64,000 bases of DNA from Rhizobium sp. Root1203 (GCF_001424945.1 NZ_LMCW01000020.1:1-64000); one strand, 5' to 3'. Shown: positions 1 through 8,697, counted from the stretch's first letter. A program made the numbers and translations. Notes: generated by a model from the sequence alone, not told the origin.

Positions 1-111
1 CGCACCATCGACGACACATGGCGTCATATCGGCAGGCTGGTCGAAACCATCCAGCCCGCCGAATGCCAAAACTATCTGGAAAATGCTGGATATGGTTCCG
101 TTAAAAGGTGA
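1..111 (+). CDS. IS630-family transposase, 3' end
   Basis: The first 36 codons of the window run in frame to a TGA at 109-111 and have no start here, so this is the tail of a gene that begins upstream. The closing residues (WRHIGRLVE, then ECQNYLENAGYG) match the conserved C-terminus of IS630/Tc1-type DDE transposases, where a W..IGRL...P.EC.NY..N.GY pattern closes the protein. The catalytic DDE residues would lie outside the window, so it cannot be said whether the element is intact. I could not define the right-hand terminal repeat after the stop. Confidence 0.75.
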   Translation, partial: RTIDDTWRHIGRLVETIQPAECQNYLENAGYGSVKR

Positions 112-173
112 AACGCTCTAGGCGGGCAAACTGCAAGTGCCTTCCCTTTAAGTTTAATGGATTCCCCCCTGAT

Positions 174-983
174 ATGAGTTCCGAGTTGCTTTATCGATTT
201 CTCGATTTCTTTAGCCTGTCAAAATCCAAGTATCGCAAACACGTCGTGCCGTTCCCGATGGATTCGGAAATCATAATATCCCCGCACGCCTACGGAAAAA
301 TTGTGGGCTTTTACACCTCCAATTCGTTTTATGAGCAGGAGGCGGCCCGGATGGCGGCGTCCGCCACGCGCCTCGGGCTGCGCGTCCACACGACCCCGGT
401 GAACAGCGCCGGCAGTTGGGTCCGCAATGCCGCGCTCAAGCCCACTTTTCTCCTGGAAGCACGCAAGTCCAATCGCGGGCCATTGCTCTACGTAGACGTG
501 GACGCTGTTCTCCACCGGGATCCATGGCCGGTCCTGAGAACCCTTGGCTGTGATCTGGCGGTCTACCGCGAGGAAGATCGTCTGATCTCGGCAACCATCC
601 TCCTGAACGACACGCCTGCGACGCTGCGGCTCCTTGAAGAATGGAAAGAACGGTGCGACCGGGATCCCGAGATATGGGATCAAGTCGTCCTCCAACAGAT
701 TCTCGATGAGGATCGTTCAAGCGAGAACCCGCAATATAAGGTTGGCGAACTTCCCGCTTCGTTTTGCTGGATCTTCGACCGGCTCTCAAACGCCAAGACC
801 GATGCTGTCTATATCGAACAACTACAGGCAAGCCGGCAGGCCACCGCCCACGAGAAGCGGGGTCGCAACAAGTGGCTCGAGCGGCGCCAGGAGCGCATCG
901 AAACGATCGAGGGTATCCTTGCACCCTTGATGAATGCCAAAATCGACGACCAGCCAAGGAACAAAACCGGGCCGTCGACATAG
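174..983 (+). CDS. Glycosyltransferase-like protein (nucleotide-diphospho-sugar transferase fold)
   Basis: The predicted protein is 269 aa and cytosolic. It has the pattern of the nucleotide-diphospho-sugar transferase family: a W.RN...KP.FL stretch near residues 82-93, a YVDVDAV motif at 107-112 whose D108/D110 resemble the metal- and sugar-nucleotide-binding DxD, and a later segment (ISATILLN, then WDQVVLQQIL) typical of the acceptor half. An in-frame GTG exists at 108, but it overlaps the transposase stop and would add a poorly conserved cationic tail, so ATG 174 is preferred. It lies directly downstream of an insertion-sequence remnant and has no partner genes, so acceptor and product are unknown. 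Confidence 0.6.
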   Translation: MSSELLYRFLDFFSLSKSKYRKHVVPFPMDSEIIISPHAYGKIVGFYTSNSFYEQEAARMAASATRLGLRVHTTPVNSAGSWVRNAALKPTFLLEARKSNRGPLLYVDVDAVLHRDPWPVLRTLGCDLAVYREEDRLISATILLNDTPATLRLLEEWKERCDRDPEIWDQVVLQQILDEDRSSENPQYKVGELPASFCWIFDRLSNAKTDAVYIEQLQASRQATAHEKRGRNKWLERRQERIETIEGILAPLMNAKIDDQPRNKTGPST

Positions 984-1053
984 TTCCCCGGGGTTGCAGG
1001 GAAGCAACTGATGCACAATGATCGACGCCACGGGCGCATTCCGGCCTGCGCCC

Positions 1054-2466
1054 TCACGGGGCAGGACGGAACGTCTTTTCTCGTTTCAGGTGTATCCCAC
1101 CGCCCTTGTGGCCGGTATATGCCGGCCCATCGATGATGGTCCTGCCCCGCAGAAGGACGCGCACCGGCCAGCCTTCGACCTCCAGCCCTTCATAGGGCGT
1201 ATAGTCAGCGCCGTGGTGCAGGCTATCGTTTGTGATGGTGACCGAGCGGCTCGGATCCCAGAGTGCGATATCGGCATCTGATCCGATCGCGATCGTCCCC
1301 TTTTGCGGATAGAGGCCGTATTGCTTCGCATGGTTGGTGGAGGAGAGCGCGACGAAACGGTTGATGTCGATCCGTCCCTTGTTCACGCCTTCGGAAAACA
1401 GGATCGGTAGCCGCGTTTCGACACCCGGAATGCCATTCGGGATCCAGCGGAAGTTCCGTTTGCCCTTCTCGTTCATCTTGCCCTGATCGTCGTCATAGCG
1501 AAAAGGGCAATGATCGGAGGAAAAGAGCTCGAAGGTGCCGTTCTGCAGTCCCTCCCAGCAGGCGATCTGGCTTTCCCTGTCGCGCGGAGGAGGCGAGCAC
1601 ACGAACTTGGCGCCTTCAAGCTCGGTTGCGTCGAGATCATCAGCTGTCAGAAGCAGGTATTGCGGGCAGGTCTCGCCGGCGACCTTGCTGCCGCGACGCC
1701 GCGCGCGCTCGATTTCTTCCATCGCCTGCCTGTTCGAAACGTGAACGATGACGATCGGCGTGTCGACGACTTCAGCGAGCGACAGCGCGCGATGGGTGGC
1801 TTCCCGTTCTGCCGCAACCGGTCGGCTCAAGGCATGAAACTTCGGTGCGAACTCGCCCTTTTCTTCGTGGCGACCGATGAGATAGCGGATCGCATCCTCG
1901 TTTTCGCAATGAACCATCACCAGCGCGCCGGAGCGCCGCGCGCTGTCGAGCGTCGCAAGGATTTGATCGTCGAAGAGACGCAGGTTCTCGTAGGTCATGA
2001 ACACCTTGAGCGAGGTGTAGCCATCCTCGACCAGCGCTGGAAGCTCCTGGCCGAGCACGTAGGCAGTGGGATCGGTGATCACCAGATGAAACGAGACATC
2101 GATATGGCACTCGCCCTCGGCCTTAGCGTGGTAGTCCTTCAGCGATTGACGCAACGTCGTTCCCTTTTCCTGCATGCAGAAAGGCAAGATCGTGGTATTG
2201 CCGCCGAACGCTGCCGACAGAGTGCCGCTGTCAAAGTCATCGGCCATGACGATGCCGTCGCCGGACGCCTGGGCGATGTGGACGTGGCTGTCTATGCCGC
2301 CGGGCAATACCAAGAGCCCGGATGCATCGATGATCTCGTCGGCCTCGGTCAGATCGTCGGCCAGTGCCGCAATCTTCCCGTCGCGAATGCCGACATCGCT
2401 TTTGAAGGTATCGACGTCTGTGACAACCGTGCCGTTCTTGATGATCGTGTCGAACCGCAGGGTCAT
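1054..2466 (-). CDS. hydA: Dihydropyrimidinase / D-hydantoinase family amidohydrolase
   Basis: A 470-aa cyclic amidohydrolase predicted to open dihydropyrimidine or 5-substituted hydantoin rings to N-carbamoyl amino acids. Visible metal-site elements are HVH at 61-63, the carboxylated lysine K154 in SLKVFMTYE, H186 in MVHCE, a second histidine in IVHVSN, and the late aspartate in FSSDHCPF. The first motif reads GGIDSHVHIAQ instead of the common GGIDPHTH, a minor variation. Its ATG overlaps the stop of the upstream PLP enzyme by four bases, so it is the last gene of the importer operon starting near 6031. No beta-ureidopropionase or carbamoylase gene is nearby, so the natural substrate is open. 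Confidence 0.85.
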   Translation of the reverse strand: MTLRFDTIIKNGTVVTDVDTFKSDVGIRDGKIAALADDLTEADEIIDASGLLVLPGGIDSHVHIAQASGDGIVMADDFDSGTLSAAFGGNTTILPFCMQEKGTTLRQSLKDYHAKAEGECHIDVSFHLVITDPTAYVLGQELPALVEDGYTSLKVFMTYENLRLFDDQILATLDSARRSGALVMVHCENEDAIRYLIGRHEEKGEFAPKFHALSRPVAAEREATHRALSLAEVVDTPIVIVHVSNRQAMEEIERARRRGSKVAGETCPQYLLLTADDLDATELEGAKFVCSPPPRDRESQIACWEGLQNGTFELFSSDHCPFRYDDDQGKMNEKGKRNFRWIPNGIPGVETRLPILFSEGVNKGRIDINRFVALSSTNHAKQYGLYPQKGTIAIGSDADIALWDPSRSVTITNDSLHHGADYTPYEGLEVEGWPVRVLLRGRTIIDGPAYTGHKGGGIHLKREKTFRPAP

Positions 2467-3731
2467 ACCGCACCCTTTCGCGCCACGCCGTCACGGCCTA
2501 AAATTTCGTCGAGCGCCGACGTCAGCCGGTCGACTTCGGCAATCGTGTTATAGTGGACCATGGACACACGAACAGCGCCATTATACTGCGGCAGACCGAG
2601 GTGGTCGCCGAGACGACGGGCATGAAAATCGCCAAATCGGATCGCGATCCTGTAGGCATCCATCGCCTTGCAGATGTCCTCGGAATCTCGACCCTCGAAG
2701 ACGAAGCTGATCGTCGGAATGCGGCGCCCGTTGCGGTTTGTGGTTTCACCGATGATGCGGCAATCGTTGCGGCTTCTCAGGTAGGAGAGCAACCGTTCGG
2801 TCAGGGCATTCTCCTGGACGGCAATGGCGTCGAACGCAGCGACGATCCGCTCGCGCTGGGAGCCCGTGGCGCCTGTTTTTTCTCCAAGTTCGCAGAGGTA
2901 GTCGACGATCCCCGTCAGGGAATAGGCAAGCTCGTAGTTGGGGTTTCCGGGCTCAAGCTTGCCCGGCACCTTATCGCGGCCGTAGAAGAAGTGGTAAAGC
3001 GGATCAAGCTCCAGCAGATGGTCATATTTGCCGTACATCATGGCGTAGTGCGGACCATAGGTCTTGTAGAGGCTGAAGACGTAGTAGTCGACGTCCCAGG
3101 CGACAACGTCGATCGCCCGGTGCGGTGCGTAGGCGACCGCATCGACGCAAATGCGCGCGCCACGCTCGTGGACGAAGCGGGCGATGTCGGCCACCGGATT
3201 GATCGCGCCGAGGATGTTTGACACATGCGTGACGCAGACAAGCTTCGTCCTCTCGCTCATCAGCGGAACGAGATCGGCGATGTCAAGCTCATAGGTGCGT
3301 GTGTCGAGCGGCCAGAACTTGATGATCACGCCCATGTCGCGCAGACCGTCCCAGGGGCCGATATTGGATTCGTGATCGGAGATCGTGACGATGATCTCGT
3401 CGCCTGCCTTGAGCTGGCTTCGCATGGCGCGCGCAAGGTTCTGGATGAGAACCGTGGTCGAGCTGCCGAAGACGATTTCCTCCGGACGAGCGGCATTGAC
3501 GAGATGCATGGCGGCCTCACGCGCGTCCAGAAGCGCTTTTGCCGCCTGCTGCGAGACGTCATAGCTGCCGCCGATCTGGACATTCTTGTCGTAGAGAAAG
3601 GTGTTGATCCGCTCGACGGCGCGTTTGAGGATCTGCGATCCGCCCGCATTGTCGAAAAATGTCCAGCCGTGCTCCAGCCCGGGAAACTGACTGCGAACGA
3701 AGTCGATGTCGAGTTTGGTTTGAGTTTCCAT
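2463..3731 (-). CDS. Class V aminotransferase (cysteine desulfurase-like, VC1184 type)
   Basis: A 422-aa PLP enzyme of the NifS/Csd fold. K223 in the motif FSLYKTYGPH is the expected Schiff-base lysine, and CVDAVAYAPHR (195-205) carries the cofactor aspartate and histidine. In true SufS/CsdA enzymes a persulfide cysteine sits in a GHHC loop near residue 360-380; the matching stretch here reads RFGDFHARRLG with no cysteine. That argues against sulfur transfer to Fe-S scaffolds and for lyase, epimerase or aminotransferase chemistry on a small amino compound. It sits between an amino acid importer and a hydantoinase and overlaps the latter by ATGA, so the two probably act on one imported substrate. 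Confidence 0.75.
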   Translation of the reverse strand: METQTKLDIDFVRSQFPGLEHGWTFFDNAGGSQILKRAVERINTFLYDKNVQIGGSYDVSQQAAKALLDAREAAMHLVNAARPEEIVFGSSTTVLIQNLARAMRSQLKAGDEIIVTISDHESNIGPWDGLRDMGVIIKFWPLDTRTYELDIADLVPLMSERTKLVCVTHVSNILGAINPVADIARFVHERGARICVDAVAYAPHRAIDVVAWDVDYYVFSLYKTYGPHYAMMYGKYDHLLELDPLYHFFYGRDKVPGKLEPGNPNYELAYSLTGIVDYLCELGEKTGATGSQRERIVAAFDAIAVQENALTERLLSYLRSRNDCRIIGETTNRNGRRIPTISFVFEGRDSEDICKAMDAYRIAIRFGDFHARRLGDHLGLPQYNGAVRVSMVHYNTIAEVDRLTSALDEILGRDGVARKGAV

Positions 3732-3757
3732 GGGGTGTCCTCCAAATTCTTTGATTA

Positions 3758-4495
3758 TCAGTGATTGAGTACGGCGCGCAGGAAGCCCTTCGTGCGTTCC
3801 TCGCGCGGCGTATCGAAGATTTCCTTGGGCGTTCCGGCCTCCACGATGCGTCCGCCATCCATGAAGATCACCCGGTCGGCGACCTGTTTGGCAAACCCCA
3901 TCTCGTGTGTGACCACGACCATGGTGACACCGGTGCCTGCAAGGGTGCGCATGACGTCGAGCACTTCCCCGACCATTTCCGGATCGAGTGCCGAGGTCGG
4001 CTCGTCGAAGAGGAGAACCCGTGGCTCCATCGCAAGCGCACGCGCAATGGCGACACGCTGCTGCTGACCACCCGAAAGCTGCTCGGGATACTTGTCCGCC
4101 TGTTCGGAAATACCGACGCGGGCAAGCAGTTCGATCGCCTTTCGCCGTGCCTCGGCAACGGACGTGCGGCGAACCCGCATGGGGGCGATCATGATGTTTT
4201 TCATGACGCTGAGATGGGGGAAGAGATTGAACGACTGAAAAACCATGCCGACCTCGGCACGCACCTTGGCAAGGTTTCTGCCGGGCTCCACCGTGATGCC
4301 ATCGACCTCGACCCGGCTTTCAGCCGAAAACGTCTCAAGGTGATTGATGCAACGGATCAGCGTCGACTTGCCGGACCCCGAAGGGCCGATGACGCAAACG
4401 ACTTCACCCTCTCCGATCTGAAGATCGATGCCGTGAAGCACCTCGAAATCACCGTAGGCCTTCTTGAGATTGTGGATGTTGACGATCGTCTTCAT
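3758..4495 (-). CDS. Amino acid ABC transporter, ATP-binding protein
   Basis: A 245-aa ATPase of the polar amino acid uptake (GlnQ/HisP) family. It shows a Walker A GPSGSGKST, the signature LSGGQQQR, a Walker B VLLFDEPTSALDPE and the switch histidine in VVVTHEMGFA. The reading frame stays open upstream into the permease gene, but that extension is out of character. ATG 4495 gives the normal family length and overlaps the permease stop by four bases. It energises uptake with the 4492-5166 permease and the 5234-6031 binding protein. Confidence 0.9.
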   Translation of the reverse strand: MKTIVNIHNLKKAYGDFEVLHGIDLQIGEGEVVCVIGPSGSGKSTLIRCINHLETFSAESRVEVDGITVEPGRNLAKVRAEVGMVFQSFNLFPHLSVMKNIMIAPMRVRRTSVAEARRKAIELLARVGISEQADKYPEQLSGGQQQRVAIARALAMEPRVLLFDEPTSALDPEMVGEVLDVMRTLAGTGVTMVVVTHEMGFAKQVADRVIFMDGGRIVEAGTPKEIFDTPREERTKGFLRAVLNH

Positions 4496-5166
4496 GAACG
4501 CCTCCTGGTGTTGAACCGCATTTCGAGGCGGGCGACGATGCTGACCAGGGGCCACAGGAACGCCAGATAGATGATTGCCGCGCCAATCAGCGGTGATGGG
4601 TTGGCCATCAGAGCCTGTGCCTGCGTGGCCTGCTTCAGAAGGTCGGGCATGGCCACCACCGACGCCAGAGCGGTGTCCTTCATGACGTTGATGCAATTGT
4701 TGGTGAGCGGGGGAATGACGATCTTGACGGCCTGGGGCAGGATGATCTCTGCCATCATATGTCGATAGGACAGCCCTAGCGCTTCCGATGCCTCGAACTG
4801 GCCGCGCGGGATCGCCTCGATGCCGGCGCGAAAAATCTCCGCCGTATAGGCCGTCGACACCAGCGTCAGCGCGCTTGCCGCCGACAGGAACGGCGAAAGC
4901 CGGATGCCGACGAAGGGCAGCGCATAGTAGATGACGATCAACAGGACCAGCAGCGGGATGGACCGGAAGACGTCCGTGTAGATCTTGGCAAGCGCCCTGA
5001 CGAACGGCGTGGCGTAAAGCCTGAGGAGGGCAAGGATCAACCCGCCGACGAGGCCGGCGACGATGCTGACGATGCCGAGTTCGAGCGTGATCCAGAGGCC
5101 TGACAGGAGCAGCGGCAGAGAGCGCTGCAGAACCGCGAGGTTGAAGAATGTCGTGAAAATGTCCAT
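4492..5166 (-). CDS. Amino acid ABC transporter, permease
   Basis: A 224-aa inner-membrane permease of the HisMQ type with about five membrane helices. The cytoplasmic coupling loop is clear: EASEALGLSYRHMMAEIILPQA matches the EAA...G motif that docks on the ATPase. The N-terminus (LLLSGLWITLELGIVSI) is typical of the family. Only one permease gene is present, so the channel is probably a homodimer. It starts 67 bases after the binding-protein stop, across a stable stem-loop, and its stop overlaps the ATPase start. Confidence 0.9.
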   Translation of the reverse strand: MDIFTTFFNLAVLQRSLPLLLSGLWITLELGIVSIVAGLVGGLILALLRLYATPFVRALAKIYTDVFRSIPLLVLLIVIYYALPFVGIRLSPFLSAASALTLVSTAYTAEIFRAGIEAIPRGQFEASEALGLSYRHMMAEIILPQAVKIVIPPLTNNCINVMKDTALASVVAMPDLLKQATQAQALMANPSPLIGAAIIYLAFLWPLVSIVARLEMRFNTRRRS

Positions 5167-5192
5167 TGCACCACCGGCAAGTCGTTATGGGA

Positions 5193-5218
5193 CGGGTGGC
5201 GAACTGAACCGCCACCCG
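5193..5218 (-). other. Intercistronic stem-loop after the binding-protein gene
   Basis: CGGGTGGCG and CGCCACCCG pair as a 9-bp stem around an 8-nt loop, between the binding-protein stop (5234) and the permease start (5166). No U-tract follows, so it reads as an mRNA-protecting or attenuating hairpin and not as a full terminator. Its likely effect is to raise binding-protein mRNA over the downstream genes. Confidence 0.55.
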
Positions 5219-5233
5219 GATATCGACCAACCG

Positions 5234-6031
5234 TTACTTGGCGGTGGGCATCTCGGCGACTTTGACGGTCGACGTCGTGTCCTCGGGCTTGGCGCCGAAC
5301 CAGGTCTCGTGCAGCTTGGCGATGAAGCCTTCGCCCTTCAGCTTGGTGATCACCTCGTTGACCTGAGCGACAAGCGGGTCGCCCTTGTTGAACATGATCG
5401 AGTATTTCTCACCCGTCGGGATACGCTCGACGACCTTCAGCTCCGGCTTGCCCTTGACGTAGTACTGGAGAGCCGGGATGTCGCTGATATAGCCGTCAAC
5501 GCGCCCGGCGACGAGATCGAGCATGGCCGGCTGCAGACCCTCGAAGCGGCGGATTTCTCCCAGGCTGTACTTGGCCGTGTTGGCCGTTGCCCAGACGTCG
5601 CCTGTCGATCCGGTATCGACGCCAACGACCTTGCCGCTCATGCCGCCGAGCCCTGTGATGCCGCTCGCCGCGGTCACCGTCAGCGACTGGTCACTGTCGT
5701 AGTAGGGCTGTGCGAAGCTGACCGACTCCAGTCGCTTGTCGGTGATGGTGATCGAGGAGACCGCCATGTTGATACGCCCGGACTGGACTGCAGAAAACAG
5801 GCCATTGAACGGAATATTGACGAACTCGACCGACTTGTTCAGGCGCTTGGCGATCTCGGTCACAAGATCGACCTCGAAGCCGACCGTCTTGCCGCTCTCG
5901 TCCTGGAATTCCCATGGTACGTTGCCGATGTTGGCGCCAACGGTGAGGTCTGCCGCATGGGCTGCGATTGTCCCGGTCACAGCCAGGACGCCCGAGAGCA
6001 ACACGGTCTTTATGTAGGAAAATGTACGCAT
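5234..6031 (-). CDS. Amino acid ABC transporter, periplasmic binding protein
   Basis: A 265-aa solute-binding protein of family 3. It has a signal peptide (positively charged start, hydrophobic core, AHAAD cleavage region near residue 26), then LTVGANIGNVPWEF and a GFEVDLVTEIAKRL segment typical of this fold. The variant signature NMAVSSITITDKR also matches. The start is supported by an AAGGGGAA ribosome-binding site just upstream. It is the first gene of the operon and faces a FadR-type regulator across an intergenic region containing a 27-bp palindrome. The ligand is not obvious; cargo enzymes suggest a hydantoin, a carbamoyl compound or an unusual amino acid. Confidence 0.88.
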   Translation of the reverse strand: MRTFSYIKTVLLSGVLAVTGTIAAHAADLTVGANIGNVPWEFQDESGKTVGFEVDLVTEIAKRLNKSVEFVNIPFNGLFSAVQSGRINMAVSSITITDKRLESVSFAQPYYDSDQSLTVTAASGITGLGGMSGKVVGVDTGSTGDVWATANTAKYSLGEIRRFEGLQPAMLDLVAGRVDGYISDIPALQYYVKGKPELKVVERIPTGEKYSIMFNKGDPLVAQVNEVITKLKGEGFIAKLHETWFGAKPEDTTSTVKVAEMPTAK

Positions 6032-6074
6032 TTGGGTTCCCCTTGATTTGATTTAATTTGCGTATACATATCGT

Positions 6075-6101
6075 GGCCTGACTGGTCAGACCAGTCAGGC
6101 C
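6075..6101. promoter_or_regulatory. 27-bp palindromic operator candidate (FadR/GntR type)
   Basis: GGCCTGACTGGTC and GACCAGTCAGGCC form a perfect inverted repeat with 13-base arms around a single A. The core TGGTCAGACCA fits the TGGTNNNACCA operator of FadR-subfamily GntR regulators. It lies between the divergent binding-protein gene and the regulator gene at 6200, 43 bases from the former's start, where a repressor could block the importer promoter. Confidence 0.75.
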
Positions 6102-6199
6102 AATGAAACATGGCCGGTCGGCATTTGCAAGACAGCCGCCAAGTAAATTAATGTCGTGGCTGTATGAACGCCGCAAAGGCGCAAGCGAGGTGGGACAGA

Positions 6200-6889
6200 A
6201 TGCTCAACAGGACAATGGTTCCACAATCGGCAGCGCGCGCAATCCAGGACATGATCCAAAGCGGCGAGTTGCCCGCGGGACAGAAGATCCCCTCTCAGCG
6301 CGATTTCTCGATCAGGCTCGGCATCAGCCGTGCGTCCTTGCGCGAAGCGCTGCTGACGCTCGAAACACTTGGGCTTTTGAAGACCGAAGCCGGTCGCGGA
6401 ACCTTTGTTGCCGGCACACGCCCCTCCTCCGGCAATGCCATGGCACCCTGGCGCTATTCCGACAGCTACTCGGTCTTTGACGTGTTTCAGACGCGCATCA
6501 TGCTCGAAGGCAGCATTGCGGCCCTTGCAGCCGGACGATTGACCGGCAATCAGCTTCAGTCGATGGAAGACGCAACAAGGCGCATGGAAGACTGCTGGGC
6601 GAACCAGGATCTCCTCGCCAATGTCGAAGCGGATCTGGAGTTCCACGGCATTATCGCATCGGCCTGCAGCAACGCGATGATGCGCGCGCTCTACCACACC
6701 GTCCGCGATCAGATTACCGAAACGCAGCGCCAGCCCATTCCGATCACCGAGCCTGCCCGCATGCAGGCCTCCATTGCCGAGCATCGCAAAATCATATCGG
6801 CGCTGCGCGATAACGCGCCTTCGCGCGCACGCGAGGAGATGGAAACGCATGTGCGCAACACGGCGCGATGCGCAGGGCTCAATCCCTGA
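6200..6889 (+). CDS. GntR-family regulator, FadR subfamily
   Basis: A 229-aa DNA-binding regulator. The N-terminal winged helix carries GQKIPSQRDFSIRLGISRASLREAL, the classic GntR recognition region, followed by an all-helical FCD-type ligand domain (LEFHGIIASACSN, AEHRKIISALRDNA) with histidines in metal- or ligand-binding places. ATG 6200 is chosen because GAGG lies 9 bases upstream; an in-frame ATG at 6164 would add 12 residues but has no ribosome-binding site. It is divergent from the amino acid importer/hydantoinase operon and most likely represses it through the palindrome at 6075-6101. Confidence 0.85.
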   Translation: MLNRTMVPQSAARAIQDMIQSGELPAGQKIPSQRDFSIRLGISRASLREALLTLETLGLLKTEAGRGTFVAGTRPSSGNAMAPWRYSDSYSVFDVFQTRIMLEGSIAALAAGRLTGNQLQSMEDATRRMEDCWANQDLLANVEADLEFHGIIASACSNAMMRALYHTVRDQITETQRQPIPITEPARMQASIAEHRKIISALRDNAPSRAREEMETHVRNTARCAGLNP

Positions 6890-6973
6890 CGTCTTCTGTC
6901 GAGCCTTGAGGGCCTGAGGCAACCGGACGAGCCGCGCGGTGCAGAAACCACGCGCAACTTCGCCCGCCCTCCC

Positions 6974-7816
6974 TCAGTGCACCGGCTGTTGTTTTGCCCT
7001 TGCCACGATCTGCGTCGGATTGACGAACTGCAGCGCGATCACCAGCCAGAATAGTGTCGTCACCATGTAGACGACGGCCATGGCGTCGATCGACTGGCCT
7101 GCGCGGACGCCGGAGGCAAACACAGCGTAGTAGAGCGACACAACAAGGGTCTGTGTGGTCGGACCGGCGATCAGGAACGTCAGTTCGAACATGGCGATCG
7201 TGCGAACCAGCACCAGCAAAAGTGCTGCCAGCATCCCCGGTAAGAGCAGCGGGAGCAGGATGCGCACGAACAGGCTTGTCGTTCCGGCGCCAAAGACGCG
7301 GGCGGCCGCTTCGATGCGCGGATCGATCTGCTCGATAAAGGGGATCATGACAAGAACGACGAACGGCAGCGATGGCACGATGTTGATCAGCACGACGCCC
7401 CAGAAGGTTCCGCCAAGCCCAAGCTGGTAAAGGACGGTTGCCAGCGGAATGCCATAGGTCAGCGGTGGAATGAGAAGTGGCAACAGAAAGAGGAGGATCA
7501 CCAGCCGCTTGCCCGGAAAATCCCGACGCGCCAGCGCATAGGCCGTCATGACCCCGAGAATGCCTGATATGATGACAACCGTGAAGACGATCTCGAAGGT
7601 CACGAGCACGACGCTCGAAAGCTGGAACTCCTTCCAGGCACTGAAATACCACTTGGTCGTCCAGCCGGCCGGCAGCCAGGTGCCGAGCCATCGCGTCGCG
7701 AAGGAATTGACGACAACCGCGGCAATGACCGCAAGCAGATTGAGGATGAAGAGCGTGGCAAGTGCCCAGATGGAGACACGCCATAGCTTGGAGGTGAGAC
7801 CTTGATCGCGGATCAT
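6974..7816 (-). CDS. ABC transporter permease (PotC-like)
   Basis: A 280-aa inner-membrane permease of the spermidine/putrescine-iron-sulfate type. It has about six helices and the coupling motif EAAARVFGAGTTSLFVRILLPLL. It is the last gene of a four-gene importer (binding protein 11027, ATPase 9794, permeases 8697 and 7816) and starts two bases after the previous permease stops. Polyamine transporters share this architecture with importers for sugar acids, phosphonates and iron, so the name does not fix the substrate. Confidence 0.88.
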   Translation of the reverse strand: MIRDQGLTSKLWRVSIWALATLFILNLLAVIAAVVVNSFATRWLGTWLPAGWTTKWYFSAWKEFQLSSVVLVTFEIVFTVVIISGILGVMTAYALARRDFPGKRLVILLFLLPLLIPPLTYGIPLATVLYQLGLGGTFWGVVLINIVPSLPFVVLVMIPFIEQIDPRIEAAARVFGAGTTSLFVRILLPLLLPGMLAALLLVLVRTIAMFELTFLIAGPTTQTLVVSLYYAVFASGVRAGQSIDAMAVVYMVTTLFWLVIALQFVNPTQIVARAKQQPVH

Positions 7817-7818
7817 GA

Positions 7819-8697
7819 CTAGCCTTTCGTGCCGCCGGCTGGGCCGCGATAGAAGAACGACCTGGCGCCAAGCACCGCAAGCACCACGACGAGCTCGACG
7901 CCACCCATGATCAGCGCGATCGCAGACCCCAGTGAATGATCGTACTGCTCGAAGGCCGCCTGATAGGCCGCAATCGAAATGACACGCGTGGGTCCTGCCG
8001 GTGCACCGAGGAGGACCGCCGACGGGAAGACGGCAAAGGCCTGAACGAAGGCGAGGCAGAAGGTCACCGCCAGCCCGGGAACCAAAAGCGGCAGAAAGAC
8101 GCGGAAGAAACGCTGGCGGGGGCCTGCGCCAAGTGTGGCTGCTGCCTGCTCGATCGCAGGATCGATCCCGGTGATGTAGGACAGCGTCAACAGGAACGCG
8201 AAGGGAAAGCCGGTGATCAGAAGCGAGGCGAAGACGCCCCAGTAGTTGTTCGTCAACTTGACGGGATTATCGAGAATGCCGAGCAGGAGCAGCGTGTGGT
8301 TGAACCAGCCGCGCGGCCCGAGGAATGTCAGGAGGCCATCTGCCACGAAGACAGTGCCGAGCGTGATCGGCAGGACGAGAATGGTGGTCAGCAGGCGTTG
8401 CCTTTGCATCAATCGGACACGAAAGGCGATCGGCACGGCAAGGGCGAGATTGATGATCGTCACGGGCAGCGCCAACCACAAGGTGGCGGCGATGGTGTTG
8501 TACTGGAAGGGATCGCCGAAGAATTTCGCGTAGTTGGCGTACCACGCTCCCTCTTTCGGCATCAGCGAGTCCGCTACCCCGTAAAGAAACGGATAAACGA
8601 AGAGCGCGATCATGAAGGCAAGACCGGGCAACAACAGCATCGTGGTGCCGTCGAGCCCCCGCACCGCAAGCCGCGTCTGCAGCGACGGGCCGCTCAT
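7819..8697 (-). CDS. ABC transporter permease (PotB-like)
   Basis: A 292-aa permease with an N-terminal helix (LLLPGLAFMIALFVYPFLYG) and five further membrane segments. Its cytoplasmic loop EQAAATLGAGPRQRFFRVFL is the ATPase-docking EAA motif. It pairs with the PotC-like protein downstream. Its ATG overlaps the stop of the ATPase gene by four bases, so the two are translationally coupled. Confidence 0.88.
   Translation of the reverse strand: MSGPSLQTRLAVRGLDGTTMLLLPGLAFMIALFVYPFLYGVADSLMPKEGAWYANYAKFFGDPFQYNTIAATLWLALPVTIINLALAVPIAFRVRLMQRQRLLTTILVLPITLGTVFVADGLLTFLGPRGWFNHTLLLLGILDNPVKLTNNYWGVFASLLITGFPFAFLLTLSYITGIDPAIEQAAATLGAGPRQRFFRVFLPLLVPGLAVTFCLAFVQAFAVFPSAVLLGAPAGPTRVISIAAYQAAFEQYDHSLGSAIALIMGGVELVVVLAVLGARSFFYRGPAGGTKG

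Noticed and set aside
1510..2553. Open frame of 347 codons on the plus strand
   Set aside because: Antisense to the hydantoinase gene, which has all metal-site residues.
4496..5230. N-terminal extension of the amino acid ATPase into the permease gene
   Set aside because: The conserved ATPase begins at MKTIVNIHN (4495) and the extension overlaps a real permease gene in another frame.
5063..6046. Open frame of 327 codons on the plus strand
   Set aside because: Antisense to the amino acid binding-protein gene, no recognisable domain.
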